A stretch of 64,000 nt of DNA. It comes from SAR324 cluster bacterium. Lineage in GTDB: Bacteria > SAR324 > NAC60-12. The notes under the pieces were generated by a model. The model did no database searches. It was not told the origin of the DNA and worked only from the letters and a program-made list of their open reading frames with translations. How positions within the stretch are numbered: the first letter of the stretch is position 1; each line of letters opens with the position of its first letter. Of the stretch, positions 1 through 9,164 are shown one piece after another. The position numbers and the translations under genes are program-made. The stretch is from positions 62,001 to 126,000 of the forward strand of contig JANQJU010000064.1 of assembly GCA_028281495.1 (NCBI GenBank), read 5' to 3'.

Positions 1-1059
1 GTTGCGATTGCCCAGGGCCAAACAAAACGCTTTGAAGCTTCCTGGACGTTCGGGGATGGTGACGGCTAAAATGCCTTCTCGTTGCTCGCCGAGCTCTGAA
101 CGCTCAGAAATGTGCCGGAGTCGATCAAAATTCACGTTGGCCCCACTGTTGATGGCGAGTAGTGTTTGGTGCTTCGCTCCAGTTTGTTTTACATAATTTT
201 TAAGCCCTGCCACGGCCAGCGCTCCCGAAGGTTCTGCAATTGAGCGTGTGTCGTCAAAGACATCTTTGATGGCGGCGCAGATCTCGTCCGTGTTAGCGGT
301 GATCACATCGTCAACGCATTGCTGGGTGATCCGAAAGGTCTCTTCGCCGATTCGAGCGACGGCAACCCCTTCAGCAAAAATACCGACTTGCGGCAGTGTC
401 ACACGTTGTCCCGCTTTACGTGCGGCATGCAGACAGGCAGCATCCTCGGCTTCCACACCGATGATTTTAATCTCCGGCCGAACAAATTTGATATAAGCAC
501 TCACGCCCGCAATCAAACCTCCACCACCAACTGGGATGAAGACAGCATCGAGTGGACCGGAATGTTGGCGCAAGATCTCCATCCCGATAGTCCCTTGCCC
601 AGCAATCACATCGGGATCATCATAAGGATGAATGAACGTAAGCCCCTCTTGTTCTTTCAATGCCTGGGAATGTATATATGCTTCTTCGAAGCTATCTCCA
701 TGCAGTACCACCTGTGCGCCTCGGCCTTTCACCGAAAGCACTTTAATCTCAGGAGTGGTGGTTGGCATGACGATGGTCGCATGAATTCCCATTTTTTGAG
801 CAGCCAATGACACGCCTTGAGCATGATTTCCAGCAGATGCTGCAATCACTCCACGACTTTTTTCTTGTGAAGACAGATTGACCATTTTGTTGTAAGCCCC
901 TCTCAGTTTGAAAGAGAAAATCGATTGCAAGTCTTCTCGTTTGAGCAACACTTGGTTTTCCAAACGCTGGGCTAGAAAGTTCATTTCGCTGATCGGCGAT
1001 TCTATCGCTACATCGTATACGCGGGCTTCCAAAATTTTTCGGATGTAGTGGTCGGGCAT
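1..1059 (-). CDS. ilvA: Threonine dehydratase, biosynthetic type (5' part; runs off the window)
   Basis: PLP-dependent enzyme that deaminates threonine to 2-oxobutanoate, the first step of isoleucine synthesis. The 353 visible codons cover the whole catalytic domain and the start of the C-terminal regulatory part; the gene continues past base 1. The PLP-lysine region reads LKREDLQSIFSFKLRGAYNK (Lys in SFKLRGA), followed by ASAGNHAQG and the phosphate-binding loop PVGGGGLIAG. The last visible residues (AVTIPERPGSFKAFCLALG) start an ACT-like effector domain, which favours the allosteric biosynthetic form over the short catabolic TdcB. ATG at 1059 is preceded by an AAGGAAC ribosome site. The gene is divergent from the response regulator at 1315. 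Confidence 0.92.
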   Translation of the reverse strand, partial: MPDHYIRKILEARVYDVAIESPISEMNFLAQRLENQVLLKREDLQSIFSFKLRGAYNKMVNLSSQEKSRGVIAASAGNHAQGVSLAAQKMGIHATIVMPTTTPEIKVLSVKGRGAQVVLHGDSFEEAYIHSQALKEQEGLTFIHPYDDPDVIAGQGTIGMEILRQHSGPLDAVFIPVGGGGLIAGVSAYIKFVRPEIKIIGVEAEDAACLHAARKAGQRVTLPQVGIFAEGVAVARIGEETFRITQQCVDDVITANTDEICAAIKDVFDDTRSIAEPSGALAVAGLKNYVKQTGAKHQTLLAINSGANVNFDRLRHISERSELGEQREGILAVTIPERPGSFKAFCLALGNRN

Positions 1060-1314
1060 GAAGTTGTTCCTTTCAATTTAAAAATCGATCTGTTGTTACG
1101 TATGTTTCTTGGATGAACCCTACCCCGAAACTTTGTTATTTTGCACGTTCAACTTGGAGGACCTTCAAGATTCGAATGCTCTCAATCAACCTTAATTAAG
1201 TTGAGCTAACAAATGCAGCTATTCCGTTTGACTTGTTCCAGTGATATCGATATGTGGAGTTCAGGTGTTTTCTTGTAATCTTCTTTGTCATTTCATATGT
1301 TTTAAAATGCCAAT

Positions 1315-2220
1315 ATGAGAGTTTTATTAGTTGATGACGATTCGCAAGCTTCCATGATGCTGGAGAAGTTTCTAGGGCGACGCAAGCATGTGGTCACTTA
1401 TGCCGAAAATGGGGAAGTGGCTTGGAATTTATTAGTGGAAGACAAAGACGCTTTCGACTTGGTGCTCACCGACATTCGGATGCCAGTGATGGATGGTTTA
1501 ACATTGACGTCCAAGATCCGTAGAAATCGGTGGGATATTCCCGTGGTGTTAATGACCGCGTTTGCTGAATGGGATTCTACCATTCAAGCGCTTCAGCTAG
1601 ATGCTTTCGATTTCATCATCAAGCCGGTGGATTTGGATGTATTGACTCGCTCTTTGGCACGCATCGAAAAGCTTGAGATTGATCGTCAAGAACTAGCCGC
1701 CATGCTTCCTTTTCACAGTGGAAGCTGTACCTTCTCCATTCCAAGTAAGCTCAAATATGTCGACGCCATCGTGGCCCAATTTCAACAACAATTCGGTCGT
1801 CTGTTTGGATTGCATCAAATCGATGTCCGCCAAATGGGATTGTGTGTCTTGGAAGCGTTGGTAAATGCCACCGTCCATGGCAATTTAGAAGTAGATTCTA
1901 GCATCAAAGAAGAATCGTGGGCTGAGTTCGATGCGATGATCGCGGATCATGAGCAGCAACCCCGCTATGCAGAACGTCTTGTCACCATGAACTGTTCTTT
2001 CGATCACAACCAATTCGAATGGGTCATCATCGACGAAGGCCCTGGTTTTGATCCCTCCATCTTGCCCGACATGGAAGATCCCTTGAGCTTTGATTGCAGT
2101 GGTCGTGGCATTCTCCTGATTCGATCTTTCATGGATCACGTGGGTTGGAACCAACGAGGCAATGTGATTCGAATGGTCAAGTATCTGGGGAGCACGCCAG
2201 AAAATCTTGCTACCGAATGA
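1315..2220 (+). CDS. Response regulator fused to an RsbW-like serine-kinase/ATPase domain
   Basis: 301 residues. Residues 1-120 are a receiver domain with the acidic pocket at D7-D9, phospho-acceptor D53 (LTDIRMP), T81 and K103. Residues about 165-290 are a GHKL ATPase of the anti-sigma-factor kinase type: an N-box (EALVNATVHGN) and a G1 box (IDEGPGFDPS) followed by GRGILLIRSFMD. There is no histidine-kinase dimerisation domain. Such fusions typically control partner switching: the ATPase phosphorylates a STAS antagonist or binds a sigma factor, gated by phosphorylation of the receiver. A STAS protein lies at 33604-33969, a plausible partner in trans (inference). The start codon has no clear ribosome site, so the start is less certain than the domains. 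Confidence 0.85.
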   Translation: MRVLLVDDDSQASMMLEKFLGRRKHVVTYAENGEVAWNLLVEDKDAFDLVLTDIRMPVMDGLTLTSKIRRNRWDIPVVLMTAFAEWDSTIQALQLDAFDFIIKPVDLDVLTRSLARIEKLEIDRQELAAMLPFHSGSCTFSIPSKLKYVDAIVAQFQQQFGRLFGLHQIDVRQMGLCVLEALVNATVHGNLEVDSSIKEESWAEFDAMIADHEQQPRYAERLVTMNCSFDHNQFEWVIIDEGPGFDPSILPDMEDPLSFDCSGRGILLIRSFMDHVGWNQRGNVIRMVKYLGSTPENLATE

Positions 2221-2370
2221 TCTTTCTCCTCCCACCATCTCGTCTTTCTTCATGACGTGCTCAGTTTCTTTTGTTCAAATGGATACAAAAAATCCTGGAG
2301 ATCATGCTAGGATTTCAAAAGTATTGATGAATACTCGAATTAAGAGATTTTGCAGAACAAAAGGAGAGTT

Positions 2371-4101
2371 ATGTCCCAGTTGCTAGTCATTGATGACGAC
2401 CCGTTAGTACGGGCTGCCTTGGAGGAATTTTTGAATGATGAAGGATATACCGTGCACACGGCCATTGACGGGAAAGATGGTTTGCAGGTGTTTCAACAGA
2501 CCAATCCCGATGTCGTGATTCTAGATCTGAAAATGCCTCGGATGGGAGGAATCAAGTTTCTGGAGCAATTGAACTTTGGATCCGATCTCACCACATCGGT
2601 GGTAGTGCTCACAGCGTTTGATACCAACGAAGATATCAAGCGATGTTATGAGTTAGGGGTGCAATCCTTTTTGAGGAAGCCTGTCAATCTGGTGGAATTG
2701 GGAGCCTTGGTGAAACGCCTGTTGGAAATGATTCACCAGTCTTCGCGTTTACAACAAACCATTCGCAAGAAAGAAAGCGACTTCCAGCAACTGGAACAGG
2801 AACACGATAAACTGAAAAAGACCTTCAACAGCATGCGTGAAGGTATTGTCGTGCTTGATAAAAATTTGAATATCGAGATGTTGTCCGAGTTGGCTTGCCA
2901 AATCTTGGAAATGGACGAACAAGCGGTTGTTGGAAAACAAGCAGGAGCCGTTTTGCCTTCTTCAATTGTAGGACCCAATGGCGCCTTGAGCAAATGCATT
3001 CAGGAACAGAGCGGTTTAGCAGATGTTCGGGTGCAACATGACAAAACAGTCGGAAAATCGAAATCGATTATGGTTTCGATTACCCCTACCAATTCGACCT
3101 CCATTGAAGACGGTTGGTTGCTGTTTTTGAAACACGACATCCATTCACCTCAACTCCCCCCCCGCCCCGGTCGGAAGAATGCGTTTGGACGCATTATCAG
3201 TGTGGATCCACAAATGAAGGAAATCTTTCAATTGATCAAAAAGATCAGTTCCAGCAAAGCAGCGGTTTTGATTCAAGGCAACAGTGGTACAGGCAAAGAG
3301 CTAGTGGCACGTGAAATCCATGACCGCAGTCCTCGTTCCAATCGCCCCTTCCACGCCGTAAATTGTGCTGCCATTTCCTCACAGTTGTTGGAAAGCGAGT
3401 TCTTTGGTCATGAAAAGGGGGCTTTCACAGGCGCACACCAACTGAAAAAGGGACGCTTCGAGCTTGCTGATGGGGGAACCCTCTTTTTAGACGAGGTGGG
3501 AGAACTACCGCTCGAACTCCAAGGGAAATTGCTTAGAGCGATTCAAGAGCAGGTGTTTGAGCGTGTTGGAGGAACGCAGTCGATCAAGGTGGACGTACGA
3601 ATTGTCGCTGCCACCAATCGAGATCTCAAGGCGATGGCAGGCAACAACACCTTTCGGGAAGATTTATATTATCGTCTCAATGTGGTTCCCGTGAGTTTGC
3701 CAGATCTCAGTGAACGGCAAGATGACATTCCTTTGCTAGTGGATGCCTTTGTCCAAGAACTCAATCGCCGGGAAGGTCGAGAAATTCAGGGCATTTCCAA
3801 AGCTGCATTGAAAAAATTGAGCTACTATTCATGGCCTGGAAATATTCGAGAGTTGTACAATGTGATCGAATACGCCTTTGCTGTCAGTCAAGGAGAAACC
3901 TTGCAAATTGATGATTTTCCACCGGATATTCAAAAGCTGTCAGCTCCCTTCAACCGCAACACACTTTCCGCCGAAAAAGAGAAAGATCTGATGTTGGAAA
4001 CCTTGCAAAAGACCAACTATCATAAGCTCAAAGCCGCTGGTTTGTTGGGCATGCATCCCGCTACATTTTACCGGAAGCTCAAGCGGTACGGAATATCGTG
4101 A
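2371..4101 (+). CDS. NtrC-family sigma-54-dependent response regulator with PAS-like linker
   Basis: 576 residues from ATG 2371, chosen because AAAAGGAGAG sits just before it; an in-frame TTG at 2350 is upstream of that ribosome site. Order: receiver (about 1-120, phospho-acceptor D52 in ILDLKMP), coiled segment, PAS-like fold (about 150-260), AAA+ sigma-54 interaction domain with Walker A GNSGTGKE (about 303-310), the GAFTGA loop (350-355) and [12 protein letters not shown], then a Fis-type HTH at the C-terminus ([20 protein letters not shown]). It activates transcription with RpoN. The upstream gene may be its circuit partner: the two lie 150 bp apart with a weak 7-bp hairpin (2290-2315) between them. 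No sensor kinase is adjacent. Confidence 0.93.
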   Translation: MSQLLVIDDDPLVRAALEEFLNDEGYTVHTAIDGKDGLQVFQQTNPDVVILDLKMPRMGGIKFLEQLNFGSDLTTSVVVLTAFDTNEDIKRCYELGVQSFLRKPVNLVELGALVKRLLEMIHQSSRLQQTIRKKESDFQQLEQEHDKLKKTFNSMREGIVVLDKNLNIEMLSELACQILEMDEQAVVGKQAGAVLPSSIVGPNGALSKCIQEQSGLADVRVQHDKTVGKSKSIMVSITPTNSTSIEDGWLLFLKHDIHSPQLPPRPGRKNAFGRIISVDPQMKEIFQLIKKISSSKAAVLIQGNSGTGKELVAREIHDRSPRSNRPFHAVNCAAISSQLLESEFFGHEKGAFTGAHQLKKGRFELADGGTLFLDEVGELPLELQGKLLRAIQEQVFERVGGTQSIKVDVRIVAATNRDLKAMAGNNTFREDLYYRLNVVPVSLPDLSERQDDIPLLVDAFVQELNRREGREIQGISKAALKKLSYYSWPGNIRELYNVIEYAFAVSQGETLQIDDFPPDIQKLSAPFNRNTLSAEKEKDLMLETLQKTNYHKLKAAGLLGMHPATFYRKLKRYGIS

Positions 4102-4187
4102 TTCGCACCATTCTCAACCTGTTTTTGGGTTTTCGCATTTTTCTCAGGCTCCCTCTCTTTTTTTTCAATCCACTTTGCATGTTTATC

Positions 4188-4214
4188 ACCTCCCTCTTTT
4201 TATATGAGGGAGGT
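4188..4214. terminator. 9-bp perfect hairpin after the sigma-54 regulator
   Basis: ACCTCCCTC and GAGGGAGGT pair perfectly around a 9-nt loop rich in T. It is about 87 bp past the regulator stop. The 3' flank has no T-run, so it may be a pause or RNA-end-protecting hairpin rather than a classic intrinsic terminator. Confidence 0.35.
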
Positions 4215-4348
4215 CCCGCCTTTGATTATGTTCTTATTCTAAAATCGATTCTTAACCAATTGAAATTATTTAATAAAAAATAATAAAATTCGTGTGGCAC
4301 GCTTATCGCAGTAAAGAGAGTAGCTCATTTACCCCCCCCTCCTCCTCT

Positions 4349-4372
4349 GGGAGCAGGAGCCTCCCTGCTCCC
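4349..4372 (+). terminator. Candidate intrinsic terminator
   Basis: GGGAGCAGG pairs perfectly with CCTGCTCCC (9 bp, 6-nt loop) and is followed by AACTCATTTTA, a short T-run. It is the most terminator-like of the three hairpins downstream of the plus-strand regulator gene. Confidence 0.5.
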
Positions 4373-4631
4373 AACTCATTTTATTGAAGGGTGAGCGGTG
4401 TATTATTGATGACGTTAAGCTCTGCATAAGGGCTATGTACTATTTTCTGAGTCGTTTTAAGTTATTTCAAACCGTTTAATTAAGTATGGAGTTTATAATG
4501 ATTGAATATATTTCAAATGGAATGTCAACCACCGAGATGGTTATTGCTTATAAAATGATTGTGCTCCTCGTGGGAGTTGCATTTTTTATGTTGCCCACTA
4601 GCAGCAACTAAATTGTGTCTCAATCGAGATG

Positions 4632-4659
4632 GAAGCAGAGTGGTTCCCCACTCTGCTTC
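4632..4659 (-). terminator. 12-bp perfect hairpin at the ABC ATPase stop codon
   Basis: GAAGCAGAGTGG and CCACTCTGCTTC form a perfect 12-bp stem with a 4-nt loop. A further four pairs are possible after a 2+2 internal loop, reaching into the stop region of the minus-strand ATPase gene (stop at 4664-4666). There is no T-run on the minus side, so termination may be inefficient or Rho-assisted. Confidence 0.45.
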
Positions 4660-4663
4660 GGTC

Positions 4664-5812
4664 TCATGCAACGGACCTCAAGTAGTTCGTATAAGATTGA
4701 TCTTCAACAGTATTTTCACATTTTAAAGTTTTTTGTGTTGCTGCATCGAAGAGATGAATTGCAACACGATCAAATGCCAAACGCACAGGTTCTCCAATTT
4801 TCGGCACATGGACGTTATCCACAAGGGCTTGCAGGGTCGTGCCTCCCACAATGACATGCATTAAGACCTGCTTGCCTAGAATTTCGACAAACTTAAGCGT
4901 GCCTTCCACCAACCACGATTGCGGGAACGAGTCGTGCGGCGTGGCCAGTCGGATGTCATTCGGACGAATACCCAAAATCACCTCTTGTCCGGGGAGTACG
5001 TCCCACTGGCCCTTTGGCGAAAACGGAATAGTCCAATGTTCCGCTTCTAAAACCGAACTTTTCTCGATTTTATGAAAAGTCGCCGGAAAGAGATTCATGT
5101 GAGGTGATCCAATGAATCCTGCCACAAATACGTTCACCGGGTTTTGATAAACGTCAATCGGTGACCCCGCCTGATGGATATCTCCATCTTTCATCACAAC
5201 AATCCGATCTGCTAGCGTCATGGCTTCGATTTGATCGTGTGTCACATAGATCATCGTCGACTTCAGTTTATTGTGCAGGCGTTTGATTTCGCGGCGCATT
5301 TGGGTGCGCAATTGAGCATCCAAATTCGACAATGGCTCGTCAAACAAGAACACTTGCACTCGGCGGACAATCGCGCGTCCCATTGCTACCCGTTGACGTT
5401 GTCCACCGGAAATTTCCGAAGGTTTGCGTTCGAGCAAGGGAGTCAGCTCCAAAATGTCAGCAGCTTCTCGTACTAAAGTAAAAATTTGGTCTTGTGGCAC
5501 TTTATGCATTTTTAAAGCGAAAGCTAAATTTTCATAGACGGTCATATGTGGGTACAAAGCGTAATTCTGAAAGACCATGGCCACATGTCGGTCTTTTGGA
5601 GCCAAATCGTTGGCAATGCGTTGGTTGATTTCAATCGTTCCAGCAGAAATCTCTTCCAGGCCAGCGATCATTCGGAGCACTGTGGATTTGCCACATCCTG
5701 ATGGCCCCACAAACACCATGAATTCTCCATCCTCAATCCTTAGGTTGAACCCTTTCACGACCCACTTCTTTTTGTATCGCTTGCCGACATCACTTAAGTT
5801 CACTGCGGTCAT
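4664..5812 (-). CDS. ABC transporter ATPase, MalK/UgpC carbohydrate type, orphan
   Basis: 382 residues from ATG 5812, preceded by AAAGGGGG at good spacing; a GTG nine bases upstream lies too close to that site. All nucleotide-binding motifs are present: Walker A GPSGCGKST (about 36-44), Q-loop (VFQNYALYPHMTV), signature SGGQRQR, Walker B VFLFDEPLSNLDA and H-loop VTHDQIEAMT. The C-terminal third has the OB/TOBE regulatory fold typical of MalK, UgpC and MsiK (LGIRPNDIRL). These ATPases energise sugar, glycerol-phosphate or oligosaccharide importers. No permease or binding-protein gene is adjacent, so it may be a shared ATPase serving permeases encoded elsewhere, as MsiK does in streptomycetes (inference). 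Confidence 0.93.
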   Translation of the reverse strand: MTAVNLSDVGKRYKKKWVVKGFNLRIEDGEFMVFVGPSGCGKSTVLRMIAGLEEISAGTIEINQRIANDLAPKDRHVAMVFQNYALYPHMTVYENLAFALKMHKVPQDQIFTLVREAADILELTPLLERKPSEISGGQRQRVAMGRAIVRRVQVFLFDEPLSNLDAQLRTQMRREIKRLHNKLKSTMIYVTHDQIEAMTLADRIVVMKDGDIHQAGSPIDVYQNPVNVFVAGFIGSPHMNLFPATFHKIEKSSVLEAEHWTIPFSPKGQWDVLPGQEVILGIRPNDIRLATPHDSFPQSWLVEGTLKFVEILGKQVLMHVIVGGTTLQALVDNVHVPKIGEPVRLAFDRVAIHLFDAATQKTLKCENTVEDQSYTNYLRSVA

Positions 5813-6339
5813 AGCAACCACCCCCTTTCTGATGAGATTCCAAATACAATTGACGGAGTTCCTGTGTTGATGGCCTCCGGGTGCCTAGTACAAAAACTTT
5901 GTCGTACAATAATTATAGGCAGATGCGCGAACCCAGCTATTCGTAAAGTTACTTACTTCATTGTGAAGCCGCAGCTTGACCCAAATTGGCGATCCGTCAT
6001 TTGATAAAGCATTCATCCAAAAGCCATAAAAAGTTATTTGAATAAAGGGGGGCCTATGCTTGTTTTTTATCCGAATTATCAACTCATTCCTTAAAAGGAG
6101 GAAATGTGACGACTATTAACCAGCTAGTTCATTTTACTGCAATTTTGCCATCGAGTAGGAATTCCAGAGATGAAAGTTGGGTTTGGGTGAGATTTTGAAT
6201 CATTTGCTAAAGTAGCTCCTGTTTTCTCTCCATCCTTTCCTCACAATTGTATCTTTTGTTTCATACGATTCTCTTTCCTTTGCAGACATTCCTTGTTGCT
6301 CGGTAGGCGAAATGCGCCTTCAACGATCAATAAGGTATT
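5813..6339. other. Divergent intergenic region, 527 bp
   Basis: Lies between the leftward ATPase gene and the rightward unknown gene at 6340. It must hold both promoters, but I see no strong hexamer pair. A minus-strand reading frame (5885-6082) lacks a ribosome site and family features, so I do not call it. The only notable signal is a strong AAAAGGAGG before a GTG at 6106, listed as a possible tiny gene. Confidence 0.5.
6106..6198 (+). CDS. Possible 30-residue small protein (strong ribosome site)
   Basis: A near-ideal AAAAGGAGGAAAT stands just before GTG 6106, opening a 30-codon frame (MTTINQLVHFTAILPSSRNS...). It ends at TGA 6198, 141 bp before the next gene. No signal peptide, membrane segment or known motif is visible. 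It could be a leader peptide or a chance match to the ribosome site; only the ribosome site supports it. Confidence 0.2.
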   Translation: MTTINQLVHFTAILPSSRNSRDESWVWVRF

Positions 6340-7266
6340 ATGCAAGAATTTCAAATAGAAGAAATTATTGAATGTCTGCCAGAAGGCAGAACTATGTTTC
6401 ATTATTTCAAGGATAAATACGCCTTGATGTTGCTGTCCTATTACACCAAAACGGGGAAAACTATGCGGGACATCAAGTCCTCCCGTTATGCGGGTTTATT
6501 AAACAAACCGATTGTAAAAGAGGTGACTTCTCGATTGCCCGGAGGACAAGTCAATGCCCAGGATCTTCAGAATGTTTGGCCAGAGGAATACGAAACGTAT
6601 TTGCTGACTTTAGATCAATGGGGTAGCGAAAAAAAATGGCGTGGTTATCAGATTTCTAGACCTGGAAAAAATTTAGTGTTGCAATTGAATTTTTCCAACA
6701 AACACAATTTTTTATACAATCTGTGGGTAGATCCCGACAACGATGAGTTGCCTTTTGTTTATTGGGGGCACCCCACATCTGATGACCGATTGACTTTAGC
6801 TTGGGTACGATTGGATATTGAATTGGATCAAGGCGAGGCTTTGATCGAAGAAGTGCAAAACGATTGGATTCGTGAAGTCCTCAACTGGAAAACGGAAATG
6901 AGGGAAGACCATTCACTTAAGATTGATGATACAGAATGTGCTTTCTACGAATTGCACCGCTATATCAAGGAGGCGCTATCGTTTCATATTCGGGTTTGGG
7001 ATGAAGCGATGTTGGCAGCAGCGATCTGGTTTTTACGAGAAGAGCTGGGGATTCGCCGAATTTTTTATCACACTTATGAAACTGGAATCCGTTGTAAGCA
7101 GATTCGATGGGGGAAACCTCCTCGTTCTATCTATACGGAATTACCTCGTAAATTTTGTTTTGTAGAAAGCCGGGAAGCTCCTGAATTTCTCCAACAATGC
7201 CGGAACCGGCACGTGCGAGCCGCGCTAAAGCAAGATTCGAGCAAATGGTTCCTCTTGGAGGCCTGA
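6340..7266 (+). CDS. Unrecognised 308-residue cytoplasmic protein
   Basis: I do not recognise the family. ATG 6340 follows AAGG at short spacing. There is no signal peptide or membrane segment, and it is rich in Trp and aromatic residues. The segment GEALIEEVQNDWIREV (about 168-183) recalls the IEEIQSDW motif seen in large phage- and element-encoded polyvalent proteins; this is a visual resemblance only. A second ordered patch is RRIFYHTYETG with a following Cys and basic run (about 245-265). The gene precedes the zinc hydrolase at 7324 by 57 bp on the same strand and may share its transcript. Its role is unknown. Confidence 0.75.
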   Translation: MQEFQIEEIIECLPEGRTMFHYFKDKYALMLLSYYTKTGKTMRDIKSSRYAGLLNKPIVKEVTSRLPGGQVNAQDLQNVWPEEYETYLLTLDQWGSEKKWRGYQISRPGKNLVLQLNFSNKHNFLYNLWVDPDNDELPFVYWGHPTSDDRLTLAWVRLDIELDQGEALIEEVQNDWIREVLNWKTEMREDHSLKIDDTECAFYELHRYIKEALSFHIRVWDEAMLAAAIWFLREELGIRRIFYHTYETGIRCKQIRWGKPPRSIYTELPRKFCFVESREAPEFLQQCRNRHVRAALKQDSSKWFLLEA

Positions 7267-7323
7267 GACAATCACTCGCTCTTAATCATCACAAACGCAA
7301 CCTCACCAGGTGGAAAGGAAGGT

Positions 7324-8385
7324 ATGGCAAACAACGGAGAAGCCCAACGATGGCCTTTGTTGGATTCATTTATCACCTATTATGACTTTGGGCCGGCTTG
7401 GGAACCCGGGCAGCCTTCGGTTTACTTTCAATCGCAATTGCACGGGAATGAGGCGGCTGGAACAGCCGTGCTGCGGGAATTGGTGAATGCCCTACGAACT
7501 CTGCCAGCGGAATCAATTTGTGGAGCGATTCGCATCGTACCGCGAGCCAATCCATTCGCGTGGCAAAGTTACGTGCAAACCCGCCAAGGCACGTACGACC
7601 TGACCACTGGAGAAAACTGGAATCGAATCTATGACTGGAGTGCACTGCGTGAAGAAGCAGAAACCCAATGGAAAGGTATGAGCGAAGATGACGCTTGGAA
7701 GCTCATGCGTCGTCTGGTGGCTCAGCGTCGTGAGGCTTCTTATGATCTGCTCGATCAACTGCGATACAGCTTGTTTGAACTCGCATCGGGTTATGCTTAT
7801 ATCATTGATGTTCACACGCCAGACAACGGTATCGAACACCTATACTGCTCCCGTTATTCCGAAACAGTGCCTCACTTTGGGGTTCCGAATGTGTTGGAGT
7901 TTGGCGACCCGCAAGGCAATACTTTTGATGAAGGTTACTTGAGACTTATTCAACAAGCGGAAGGGCACTTAGGGCATTCCCAAGCCATCACCTTAGAGAT
8001 CAAAAACCGACTCGCCCTTCACAACGACCAGGTAGAGGACTGGGTGGAACGGATTCTCAATGAGTTGCGACATCGTCGCATTCTTCAAGATGTCGAGGAT
8101 GTGGAAATGCCTCGTCCGGCTTATGTGGGGTCTTATGTGAGTTGTATCGGGAGAGTCACAGGCATCGTGGTGTACCATCGACGTCCTGGGGAATTTGTGA
8201 AAGCTGGCGATGTGGTTGGGGAGTTGATTCCATTTGATATGGAAGACGCTCCGCAACAAGTCACAGCCCCCGTTTCGGGAATTTTGTTAAACATGCGCGA
8301 CCAGACCATTGTCCCTTCGGGAGGATGGGTGGTGCGGATGCTTCATCCGCATTCGACACAAGCCTCTACGTCCGTTGCCGGTTAA
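7324..8385 (+). CDS. Succinylglutamate desuccinylase/aspartoacylase-family zinc hydrolase
   Basis: 353 residues, M14-type zinc fold. Zinc ligands are visible as H40-x-x-E43 (SQLHGNEAAG) and H164 (IIDVHTPDNG), with the substrate-binding NR pair at N100-R101 (ENWNRIYDW). The C-terminal about 80 residues form the beta-rich lid seen in aspartoacylase-like members (GRVTGIVVYHRRPGEFVKAG). Members cleave N-acyl amino acids or related amides; the exact substrate cannot be read from the sequence. ATG 7324 follows GGAAAGGAAGG. Its 3' end overlaps the convergent repair gene by 20 bp. Confidence 0.88.
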   Translation: MANNGEAQRWPLLDSFITYYDFGPAWEPGQPSVYFQSQLHGNEAAGTAVLRELVNALRTLPAESICGAIRIVPRANPFAWQSYVQTRQGTYDLTTGENWNRIYDWSALREEAETQWKGMSEDDAWKLMRRLVAQRREASYDLLDQLRYSLFELASGYAYIIDVHTPDNGIEHLYCSRYSETVPHFGVPNVLEFGDPQGNTFDEGYLRLIQQAEGHLGHSQAITLEIKNRLALHNDQVEDWVERILNELRHRRILQDVEDVEMPRPAYVGSYVSCIGRVTGIVVYHRRPGEFVKAGDVVGELIPFDMEDAPQQVTAPVSGILLNMRDQTIVPSGGWVVRMLHPHSTQASTSVAG

Positions 8386-9049
8386 TATGTTTCAAGGCCT
8401 CTCTTTTGCTCAGACCGGAAAGGCCCTCCTGATACGTTTCAACAAACTGTTCAACCCACTGAGGATCGATCTTCGAATACTCGCGGAGCACCCAACCGAT
8501 TGCTTTCCGAATGAAAAATTCGGATTCATGCATCAGCATGAGAATCGTGTCAGAGAGCAAATCCAAATTGGTATCTTGTTTGTGTTTCAAGTGAGCGAGC
8601 AAGGAGGCCCGTCTCACCCAGAAATTGGAATCCTCGCGCCATTCTAAGAGTTCTTTTTCATGATCGCGATGTTTGTTCACCAAATCTCCAATCAAGTTTG
8701 CTGCAATCAAATCCAAAGTGTCCCAATTGGTGGCCGATCGCATGAGTGACACATAGAGCAGCCATGCGGAATTGGTGCGAAATTTCTTATAATGTTGAGC
8801 CACTTCTAAAGCTTGGTACATTTCCTCCCGACTCTCCCCCTCCCAGAGTTCTGAGATCACTGTTTCATAGTCATCAAAGGTGAGGATCGGGTGGAGTTGT
8901 TTTGCTTGTTTGAAGGTTTGATAACGGATGGGTTTGGGAATGCCATAAAACATTTGATCCGTCTTCATGTAGGCTTGCATCTCTGGGGCTTTTTCAGGGT
9001 CGGCGACTTGTTCGAATTCATGTAGGGTGTATTCGGTGAAAGGGTGCAT
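8366..9049 (-). CDS. DNA alkylation repair protein, AlkD-like HEAT-repeat family
   Basis: 227 residues, all helical repeats. The hallmark C-terminal stretch is present: FFIRKAIGWVLREYSK, then WVEQFVETY and LSGLSKREALKHI. An upstream NFWVRRASL patch carries the conserved Trp/Arg. Relatives excise alkylated bases by capturing flipped-out cationic adducts. ATG 9049 is preceded by TAAGGAGG. It converges on the hydrolase gene with a 20-bp overlap of the coding ends. Confidence 0.92.
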   Translation of the reverse strand: MHPFTEYTLHEFEQVADPEKAPEMQAYMKTDQMFYGIPKPIRYQTFKQAKQLHPILTFDDYETVISELWEGESREEMYQALEVAQHYKKFRTNSAWLLYVSLMRSATNWDTLDLIAANLIGDLVNKHRDHEKELLEWREDSNFWVRRASLLAHLKHKQDTNLDLLSDTILMLMHESEFFIRKAIGWVLREYSKIDPQWVEQFVETYQEGLSGLSKREALKHINRQRT

Positions 9050-9164
9050 GAACCTCCTTATTTCTTGGGGTGTAGGATCTAATTCGGAAACGGTACTAAA
9101 TGAATCCTGTCATTTTCAATCAATTGGAACCCATATCACGCTTACAACTACGATTCCCAACAAG

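Larger units (their letters stand above)
4102..4663. other. Gene-free stretch with three hairpins
   Basis: No credible gene lies between the NtrC-type regulator and the ABC ATPase. The reading frame that overlaps the regulator stop (GTG 4098) is AT-rich and has no family-like features. The segment contains a C-homopolymer at 4332-4339 and three perfect-stem hairpins, listed separately. It separates a plus-strand from a minus-strand gene, so terminators in both directions are expected here. Confidence 0.6.

Noticed and set aside
1227-1256. Promoter TTGACT-17-TATGTG upstream of the first response regulator
   Set aside because: The -10 hexamer matches the consensus too poorly to list as a feature.
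4098-4283. Small frame overlapping the stop of the NtrC-type regulator
   Set aside because: It is hydrophobic only because the DNA is T-rich, its GTG has no ribosome site, and it runs through a hairpin; more likely non-coding.
5885-6082. Minus-strand 65-residue frame upstream of the ABC ATPase
   Set aside because: No ribosome site, no family features and unusual composition; treated as intergenic.
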